Shown piece after piece: positions 9,892 through 15,635 of a DNA stretch of 25,529 nucleotides. The position numbers were made by a program, and so were the translations under genes. Source of the DNA: a virus. Each line of letters begins with the position of its first letter. Positions within the stretch are counted from its first letter, which is position 1. Location of the stretch: positions 1 through 25,529 of IMG/VR virus record IMGVR_UViG_3300043395_002794; one strand, given 5' to 3'. The notes beneath the pieces were generated by a model. That model saw only the letters and a list, made by a program, of their open reading frames with translations, did not search any database and was not told the origin of the DNA.

Positions 9892-10086
9892 TTATTCCCC
9901 CTGGTAAATGCGGTTTAATTCGCTAATGGCGCCGTCGATAGCGGAGGCGTCCCCAGATTGAATGGCGGCCAAGACATTCTCAGCCGCCTCTTCCAACCTA
10001 GCTCCCTCATCACCGCCCCCGCCATCTTCCCCAATGGAGGCCGAAATAATGCTATGAGCCTGTTTCTTAGCATCCCAAGGAATCAT
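9892..10086 (-). CDS. Small acidic hypothetical protein (64 aa)
   Basis: A 64-residue acidic protein with a Gly-rich turn (GEDGGGGDEG) between two predicted helices, the second rich in Ala, Glu and Ile. AAGGA lies eight bases before the ATG, and the TAA abuts the next ATG, so it looks like a real gene in the structural operon. No family was recognised. A small virion or assembly factor is possible from its place between capsid-surface candidates and the adaptor. Confidence 0.6.
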   Translation of the reverse strand: MIPWDAKKQAHSIISASIGEDGGGGDEGARLEEAAENVLAAIQSGDASAIDGAISELNRIYQGE

Positions 10087-10104
10087 GCGCGGGTCCTTTT
10101 TAAG

Positions 10105-10536
10105 TTACGGCGCTGTGGAGTCGTTTAGCTTGAACTGAAACCAGGCCGCCTCACCAGAGGCCGGGTCCGTTGCCGTTCCCGAGGTATTTGTCGTAGTCAC
10201 TTGAATCGAGCAGACATTTACCGTGGAAACCGAGTTACCCGATACGTGATACAGCGGGGCCGCAGGCGCGTTCCCACTATTTCCCGTAGAGTCGTAACTA
10301 ACGGCCACCCCAAGCACGCTAACATACGTGTCCTTACCAGCCGGGCTCGGTGACGGAGTTCCAAAGACAAACGTAAATTTGCCTTGAGAGTCCCGAGTTA
10401 CCGAGTAAACACCCTTTGATTGGTAGCCCGAAGTCACTAGCGTCGGCGCGCCCGAGCTACCAAAGGTAACTCTTGCGTACACGTAGACTTCTTTGTTGTT
10501 AAATGTGGACGGGAATTGGTTTAACCATCTATTCAT
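10105..10536 (-). CDS. Beta-rich virion surface/structural protein (143 aa)
   Basis: The composition is dominated by Ser, Thr, Val, Gly and Ala with alternating hydrophobic residues, and the middle has KGVYSVTRDSQGKFTFVF, a beta-hairpin-like segment. Proteins with this 'G-x-Y-x-V-x-R-x-x-x-G-x-F' pattern are common near phage capsid genes. Its ATG overlaps the stop of the Ig-like gene upstream as ATGA. The likely place is on the virion, as a capsid decoration or fibre-related protein. This is inference from composition and position. Confidence 0.6.
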   Translation of the reverse strand: MNRWLNQFPSTFNNKEVYVYARVTFGSSGAPTLVTSGYQSKGVYSVTRDSQGKFTFVFGTPSPSPAGKDTYVSVLGVAVSYDSTGNSGNAPAAPLYHVSGNSVSTVNVCSIQVTTTNTSGTATDPASGEAAWFQFKLNDSTAP

Positions 10537-10943
10537 CCCAGGCCCCCTTCCGATTCAGGGAGCGGCAGCGGATTAACCGTTACTTCCGCCGCAGTCGGCG
10601 CAAAGTTAGATCCATCCGAGCTAGAAACAAGCGCCCCGATTGAATACGTTCCATCCCCAGCGCCAATCGGCCCCGTAGAAGGAGCGAAAAAGACGTAGGA
10701 ATAACCAAACGCCAAGGAACTAGACGGGCTTACTTGAACCGTTTGACCAGGTCCAAGCGGAGCCACACCAAGCGCGCAAGAAACCGCTCCAGGAGGCGAG
10801 CCCCCCGTTACAATCGCTGTCGGCGTGATGTTAATTACGTTTACGGCCTGGCTCCCAGAATTACTCACCGTCAAAGTCGCATTGACTTCTTGGTTAATGA
10901 GGTAAGTCGAGGGAGAAACCGTGATACTTGCAGTCATTGCCAT
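10533..10943 (-). CDS. Ig-like capsid decoration candidate (136 aa)
   Basis: A short all-beta protein. The N-terminal half (ASITVSPSTYLINQEVNATLTVSNSG) has the strand pattern of a bacterial Ig-like or CARDB-type domain, and the second half is Gly/Ser/Pro-rich with a further strand ending EVTVNPLPLP. It follows the major capsid gene and its terminator. AGGTAGCC lies just before an ATG GCA ATG start, so either ATG could be used. Small Ig-like proteins next to the capsid gene are commonly surface decorations that bind host or environmental glycans; that role is inferred here. Confidence 0.6.
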   Translation of the reverse strand: MAMTASITVSPSTYLINQEVNATLTVSNSGSQAVNVINITPTAIVTGGSPPGAVSCALGVAPLGPGQTVQVSPSSSLAFGYSYVFFAPSTGPIGAGDGTYSIGALVSSSDGSNFAPTAAEVTVNPLPLPESEGGLG

Positions 10944-10960
10944 AAGGCTACCTCGTTAAA

Positions 10961-10982
10961 AAGGGGGCCCCGAAAGGCCCCC
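10961..10982 (-). terminator. Intrinsic terminator after the major capsid gene
   Basis: On the minus strand, GGGGGCC, a six-base loop (TTTCGG) and GGCCCCC form a perfect seven-base-pair G/C stem followed at once by TTTTT. It lies nine bases after the capsid stop codon and about 18 bases before the next start, in the only gap with this structure in the leftward operon. It would reduce transcription into the genes downstream of the capsid gene and could protect the capsid message 3' end. Confidence 0.8.
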
Positions 10983-10990
10983 AAACAATT

Positions 10991-12217
10991 CTAGGCACTA
11001 AGCGAGACGTTCGCGTTCCAACCCGGTGCGTTAGTACGCAACTGGTAGTAAGCGCCGACTCTAACTTCGCCCGCATCCGCATTCGCCACGCGGAGCATTT
11101 CAAGCCCATCGCCGTAGCGAAGGATTTGAGGCGCGTCCCCAAGGCACTCAAGCGCCCACGTGTCCATCTGCAAGAGATAGGCAGTTTGCGGCTGACAGTT
11201 ACGGTCCGGGAATACTTCGATTTGGCTATTAGCTCCGTTTACCAAGATACCGCGAAACGCGATATTGGCAGGTCCTTTAGCATCGATGTATTGCACTTTA
11301 GCCCCGAGCGCTTTTTCAAGCGCGCTGTAAGAGGCAAAGTTGGTGATGCACTTATTGGGCTTGCCACCTTCTCGGGCGAGAAGAGAGCTAGCGTCAATGA
11401 GCGCTTCTTCGATAGATTGCGTAGAGCCGTTATAGCGAACGCCCGCAAGACGGGTCGTATCGACCGAGCGGTCAACGCCGAAGAAGTTATCACCGGAGCT
11501 AGGCGCCGTCGCCGGCAGCCAGCCCGCAAGACCTTTTGGTTTAAGGTTAAGGTCACCTTGAACCAATAGGTAATCGCCAGAAGTCCAGCCAGACGGAGAT
11601 CCCGCCGCGCCGCCCATCGCCGTCGCCGATACGGTAACCGTACCAGACGAGCGATTAACCGCAACGACATAGCCCAAAGCCGCTCGAGGCGTTCCGCCAT
11701 CGGTGGCATTAGCCTGAAGCACTTGGTTAATTTCAAACTGAACCACATCGTTCGGATTCGACAGCGTAATTACGCCCGAAGAAACCGAGCCAGAAATTTG
11801 GCCGATGGAGCCCGTTCCCGTTCTAAAGATGGCCGAAGAGATAGAAAGCGTGATCGAACGAATCGCTCCGTCAATCACAAGCTTTGCACCCTCAAGAAAC
11901 GCCATCTTATCGGTACGCGAGGCAAGCATCGTTTGGTTGTCGATGGTCGCAATCGAGTAGTCGCTTGCCCGAGTGAGCAAGAAGCTTTCGATTTGTACCG
12001 GGGATTGATTACCCTGGGCATTGCTAAAGGTCGAAGAACGACCTTGCGAAACGCCGGTGATAATCGGGATGGGTTTATACTTACCGCCGAAGTCAGTATT
12101 TTTCTTCAGCATGGCAAGAAACGGGTTATCCGCATAAACAAGGTTCTCTACGACCTGTCCGTCGTAAAGCTCCTTAAGAGCTGCGTTCATCGCAGCAAGG
12201 TCTAGGTAAGACGACAT
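10991..12217 (-). CDS. Major capsid protein (408 aa)
   Basis: Length, position after portal and scaffold, and sequence features fit an HK97-fold major capsid protein. The N-terminal arm (MNAALKELYDGQVVENLVYADNPFLAMLKK) is a common start of this class. A long helix with RTDKMAFLEGAKLVIDGAIRS follows at about residues 100-125. A beta-rich Ser/Thr/Gly insertion occupies about 130-225, and the C-terminal part contains QIEVFPDRNCQPQTAYLLQ and LRYGDGLEMLRV. The insertion may be an accessory surface domain. The start is firm, with AGGAG eight bases upstream. It is the last gene before a strong terminator, consistent with high expression. The family assignment is by pattern. Confidence 0.8.
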   Translation of the reverse strand: MSSYLDLAAMNAALKELYDGQVVENLVYADNPFLAMLKKNTDFGGKYKPIPIITGVSQGRSSTFSNAQGNQSPVQIESFLLTRASDYSIATIDNQTMLASRTDKMAFLEGAKLVIDGAIRSITLSISSAIFRTGTGSIGQISGSVSSGVITLSNPNDVVQFEINQVLQANATDGGTPRAALGYVVAVNRSSGTVTVSATAMGGAAGSPSGWTSGDYLLVQGDLNLKPKGLAGWLPATAPSSGDNFFGVDRSVDTTRLAGVRYNGSTQSIEEALIDASSLLAREGGKPNKCITNFASYSALEKALGAKVQYIDAKGPANIAFRGILVNGANSQIEVFPDRNCQPQTAYLLQMDTWALECLGDAPQILRYGDGLEMLRVANADAGEVRVGAYYQLRTNAPGWNANVSLSA

Positions 12218-12241
12218 AAAGAGTCTCCTATTGGAGCCTTC

Positions 12242-13153
12242 TTATCCGAGCTTTTCCATTGCCCGGCGCATGCGGTCGGCTTCAGTTTGAGCTGGAAGCA
12301 TCGACGCCGCTGCAGAAGAAGACATTTGGTTAGTTATGGTTTTTGGCGTCTTAGACTCTTGGGCTTGCGTCGTCTCCCCTTGAGGCTGGGGCTTTACCTT
12401 TGCTTGATACTTCTTTGAGGCTACATTGGCCTCGATTTGCTTTTCAAGGTGCTGCTCGACTAAATCGGCAGCTTCTTTAAAACTTAAAATTTTACCAGGC
12501 CCGACCACATTTCCTAGGTCGTCCTTTTCCTGGGTTTTATAGTAGTGCTCTTCGATGACGGCTGGAAGCAGCCCTTGCGCTTGATTAAGAGAGATTAGCT
12601 CGTAGGTTTGAGCGTTTTGCTCGACATAGTCAAAGCAGTTTTGCTCAAAATCTTTCCTTATTCTAGCAGACTCGGCCTCTGCCTGCTGCTTTTTTTCTTC
12701 AAGTTCTTTTTGCCGCTCGGCCTTAAGCGCTTCAATCTCTTTAGAAAGCTTTTCTTCCACCTGCCCCACAAGGCGCTCGGGCGGCATTTTGCCTTCGTTA
12801 AGCACGTAATCTGTCACAGATTTATAGTCGTGCCCGTAGTCTTTAAGAGCCTCTAAAGGGTTTACTCGGTAAGTTTTAGAGCGCTCTTCCATCTCTTGCA
12901 GGCGTCTTTCAACCTCCTGCATTCTAGCCTCACGCGCCTTAAGCTCAGCCTGCATCTGAACAAGCTGTCTTTCTCTTCTTGCAAGAGCTTGAAAACGTTT
13001 AAGGTCTGGATTTGGCTTTGATTCTTGTGGTTTTGTGTCGGCTGCTGCGGCTTGAACAGGTGGCTGACTATCGGTTTTAGTGTCATTTACGATTTCCTTT
13101 GCCGTTACCTGCGGCGGCGTTTTGACTTCTTCTGTGATTGATTGCTGAATCAT
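12242..13153 (-). CDS. Scaffolding protein (303 aa)
   Basis: A highly charged, almost all-helical protein with a long Arg/Glu/Gln coiled coil at about residues 50-165 and a Gln/Lys/Pro-rich, low-complexity N- and C-terminal tail. It ends in a basic, amphipathic segment (ADRMRRAMEKLG) like the capsid-binding ends of scaffolding proteins. It sits immediately upstream of the major capsid gene, the standard place for scaffold. The start chosen is the ATG at 13153, which overlaps the previous stop as ATGA and has AAGGGA upstream; an in-frame start nine codons earlier is less likely. The role is inferred from composition and synteny. Confidence 0.7.
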   Translation of the reverse strand: MIQQSITEEVKTPPQVTAKEIVNDTKTDSQPPVQAAAADTKPQESKPNPDLKRFQALARRERQLVQMQAELKAREARMQEVERRLQEMEERSKTYRVNPLEALKDYGHDYKSVTDYVLNEGKMPPERLVGQVEEKLSKEIEALKAERQKELEEKKQQAEAESARIRKDFEQNCFDYVEQNAQTYELISLNQAQGLLPAVIEEHYYKTQEKDDLGNVVGPGKILSFKEAADLVEQHLEKQIEANVASKKYQAKVKPQPQGETTQAQESKTPKTITNQMSSSAAASMLPAQTEADRMRRAMEKLG

Positions 13154-13434
13154 TGCATTTTTCCCTTCTTCGTACCCCAAACCCTAGGGCGCTGGACCGT
13201 TTCGATAATTACCCAATTCTTTACCCCGTTATGATCGGTCCATTTAGCCTGCCCCTTAGTTAAAAGGTCGCGGTAAATGCCGGCGTCATGCTTATACCAA
13301 CGGGTTTTTTTCAATTCGAATTGTAAATCGTGTACGAAGGGGACTTGGTCTACCCACTCATCGCCGTCTGGAAACTCTAGGCGATGAGTAAAATACCGGA
13401 CGGTTCCTGGCGTATGCTCTTTAACGCGGGCCAA
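13150..13434 (-). CDS. Hypothetical protein between portal and scaffold (94 aa)
   Basis: A compact 94-residue protein rich in aromatic and charged residues (DEWVDQVPFVHDLQFEL, KTRWYKHDAGIYRDLL). It starts at TTG, preceded by an excellent AAAGGAG five bases away, and its stop overlaps the scaffold start as ATGA. No domain was recognised. Its conserved-looking density of Trp, Tyr and His suggests a folded protein. Position points to a head-assembly role, which is inference only. Confidence 0.65.
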   Translation of the reverse strand: MARVKEHTPGTVRYFTHRLEFPDGDEWVDQVPFVHDLQFELKKTRWYKHDAGIYRDLLTKGQAKWTDHNGVKNWVIIETVQRPRVWGTKKGKMQ

Positions 13435-13448
13435 AGTCGCTCCTTTAA

Positions 13449-15335
13449 TTATTGAATTTGCGCATTAGGGACGTTGGGCACCATTTCAGAGACGGGAGGC
13501 GCCATCGGATTTGCTTGTGGGGCCGCTTCCATTCCCGGCATTGCGGCTGGGGCGGCCGGCGGCATCGATTGCGAAACGAGTAAGTCTAATTGGTCGCTGA
13601 AACGCCTTAAGAGGTCAAGCTTTTCTTCTTCTAACCCGCTGCATTTTCCGCGGGCATAGTATTCAAGGCACAGCTCTTTAGCTAGCGGCAGATCATCATA
13701 AGGCTCAGGCGCTGTATAAACGCCGTCTTCAATCATCTTTTCAAATATTTCGTTTAAGTAGTCCTCTTCCGCATTAGCTAAATCCTCTACCGCCTCAAGG
13801 TCCGGGAAGTCTAAGAGCTTTCTGCCGGTTCTTGGGCTCATAAGGCCAGCTTGCATATACTCGGTAATCGTTTGAAGTCTTCCCTCTGGCGTTTGCGGGA
13901 GCGAGCTTACCGGGTAGGCCTTCATCACGTACTCATCGTTTTCAAGATCAATGTCTTTCCAGTCGATAGTCTGGATAAACTTTTTACCGGGCACATTAAC
14001 CGTGTACTCGCCCTCTTCTTCATAGATTTCTTTGGCCGTGTCGATTGACAGCTTGGCCAGCTCTAAGAAATAATTTTCATAGGCGTGTCCAATCGTCATA
14101 AAGCGGTCTGATTCAATGTCGTTGTACTCGCGCAGTGCTTTACCGGAATTTAAACCAGCCGGCTTTTCACTAGCGGCAGAAAGCTGGCTAACTCCCAGCT
14201 CGGCAAACGCCGTATCAATGAGGGTCTGAAGATGAGTGTAAATCTCAGGCGGGACAATCGGGGGGACGAGGTAGTGCGGTTCGGTTCCCGTGTAATTCAC
14301 AATTGCACCGATGTCGTTATTCAAGTGTTCTTTGACGATTTTAGAGCCGTTCTCAAGGAAGATTTTGAAGCTTCCCGCGAGATGATAGCTGCGCTGAATG
14401 ACCCACAAAAGCTTATTGATCTCAAGCTGGATATTTTGAATCTGCTCCGCCGCACCCTGGCCCCAAAAGCCGTACAGTCTTCTATTCCAGTCGAATCGTG
14501 CGAACGGGAAGTAGTCCTTCTTCCACGGCTCACTCATTAAAACAGCGTTCTCTACACTTAAAACGTGCCGTCCATCTTTCGCATCCGGCCCACTGGGTAA
14601 ATGCCAGCTTTCGCGAATTGTGACCACGTCCGAAATATTTTGGTAAGAGCCCGTCTGGTCCGCATTAGCCGAATTGGTTTCCTTAAGCTTTCCCTTTTTA
14701 CCTGGGAAAAGGTCGATAAGAAGGTCTCGGTCAATGGTTTTGACGCGGTGGAGGCTTCTTGGGTTGCCGTAGAAGCCCTCGACTTCGTCAACGAATAGCT
14801 CACCCGCGAGGACTCTTTCATGCTTAACCCGTCCATGCTCCGCGTATACATGAGTAAGTCCCGTCCCAAATACTGCCCCGTCCCGAAAGATGATTGGTCC
14901 GTTTTCGTATGCCTTATTCTCATAAAGAATCCCATCCACCCACTTATCTAGCTTTTTCGCCTTTTGCTGCATTTTGTAATCGCCGCCCGACGTGAGGAAC
15001 ATCGGCCTCGGCTTATTCTTTGCGATCTTTGAGACAATCGTGTCAATCGCCGCCTGGATGACGTTGTAGGTAATCCGGTCCCTAACTTGATTTTGCACAG
15101 CAGTAACGCGGCTATAAGAAAGCCCGTTAAGCCCCATGATAGAAAGGTTCCCATATAGCCTCGCCGACATTAAAAGCTGCGTTTGACGCGCGCCTTGATG
15201 CTCGTAAAGAAAGTTAACTATCTTGGCTATTGTCGCCGGGAGGTCATCTTCCCTAACCAGCCACCAGCGGTTATTCGCCGAGCCTGGCGTTGTGACAGGT
15301 CCATTAGCCGAAAAATTCGTATAGTCCATGGGCAT
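13449..15335 (-). CDS. Portal protein (628 aa)
   Basis: The protein fits the podovirus-type portal that forms the dodecameric DNA channel and docks terminase. An N-terminal helical segment (IAKIVNFLYEHQGARQTQLL) leads to RITYNVIQAAIDTIVSKIAKNKPRP, a typical portal clip/wing start. The middle has FGTGLTHVYAEHGRV and LEINKLLWVIQRSYHLAG, and the crown region includes SGKALREYNDIESDRF. The C-terminal 30 residues are Pro/Ala/Met-rich and probably disordered. GAGGGA lies six bases before the first ATG, although a second ATG two codons later is possible. The gene lies two genes after TerL and ahead of scaffold and capsid, the usual order. Confidence 0.85.
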   Translation of the reverse strand: MPMDYTNFSANGPVTTPGSANNRWWLVREDDLPATIAKIVNFLYEHQGARQTQLLMSARLYGNLSIMGLNGLSYSRVTAVQNQVRDRITYNVIQAAIDTIVSKIAKNKPRPMFLTSGGDYKMQQKAKKLDKWVDGILYENKAYENGPIIFRDGAVFGTGLTHVYAEHGRVKHERVLAGELFVDEVEGFYGNPRSLHRVKTIDRDLLIDLFPGKKGKLKETNSANADQTGSYQNISDVVTIRESWHLPSGPDAKDGRHVLSVENAVLMSEPWKKDYFPFARFDWNRRLYGFWGQGAAEQIQNIQLEINKLLWVIQRSYHLAGSFKIFLENGSKIVKEHLNNDIGAIVNYTGTEPHYLVPPIVPPEIYTHLQTLIDTAFAELGVSQLSAASEKPAGLNSGKALREYNDIESDRFMTIGHAYENYFLELAKLSIDTAKEIYEEEGEYTVNVPGKKFIQTIDWKDIDLENDEYVMKAYPVSSLPQTPEGRLQTITEYMQAGLMSPRTGRKLLDFPDLEAVEDLANAEEDYLNEIFEKMIEDGVYTAPEPYDDLPLAKELCLEYYARGKCSGLEEEKLDLLRRFSDQLDLLVSQSMPPAAPAAMPGMEAAPQANPMAPPVSEMVPNVPNAQIQ

Positions 15336-15338
15336 GGG

Positions 15339-15635
15339 TTATCCCTCTTTGGGTATAAACTTGATGGGGCTAGAGTAGCCGAGCATCTCCTCGTCACTTG
15401 GCATTTGATCTTTTAGCTCTGGCGCAGGCTGCGCTACTTGGGGCTGTGGCGTATCTTTGAATTCTACCTCAAACTCGGCACATTTGTAACGGCGAACTCC
15501 CATAACTCCCAGGGCCCTAATGGTACTTAAAGCGCCGGGGCTTGTTTGCATAACAAAACTTCTGTCATAGCGGCACTTAGTACAAAATTCCCCGTTAAAG
15601 TTATGCTCTCCAGGAAAGCAAACATCACCGTTCAT
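15339..15635 (-). CDS. Small Cys/His-rich protein between TerL and portal (98 aa)
   Basis: The N-terminal 25 residues contain C-x4-H-x6-C-x2-C (C6, H11, C18, C21), a likely zinc-binding knuckle, followed by a further Cys near residue 52 and a Pro/Gln-rich acidic tail. The start is the ATG at 15635, which overlaps the TerL stop as ATGA and has AAGGGG five bases upstream; an earlier in-frame start would add six residues without its own ribosome site. Translational coupling to TerL suggests a packaging or head-assembly accessory role. No named family was recognised. Confidence 0.6.
   Translation of the reverse strand: MNGDVCFPGEHNFNGEFCTKCRYDRSFVMQTSPGALSTIRALGVMGVRRYKCAEFEVEFKDTPQPQVAQPAPELKDQMPSDEEMLGYSSPIKFIPKEG

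Noticed and set aside
11239-11748. 169-residue same-strand frame inside the capsid gene
   Set aside because: Composition is dominated by Arg, Leu and Ala runs, no motif is present, and no ribosome site precedes the start. Unlike the nested nuclease it shows no family signature.
11126-12205. Two long rightward open frames opposite the major capsid gene
   Set aside because: They are Arg-rich antisense shadows of a high-codon-bias gene, with no ribosome sites or recognisable domains.
12216-12240. Small hairpin (CTCC-AATA-GGAG) over the capsid ribosome site
   Set aside because: The stem is only four base pairs and too weak to propose regulation without further support.
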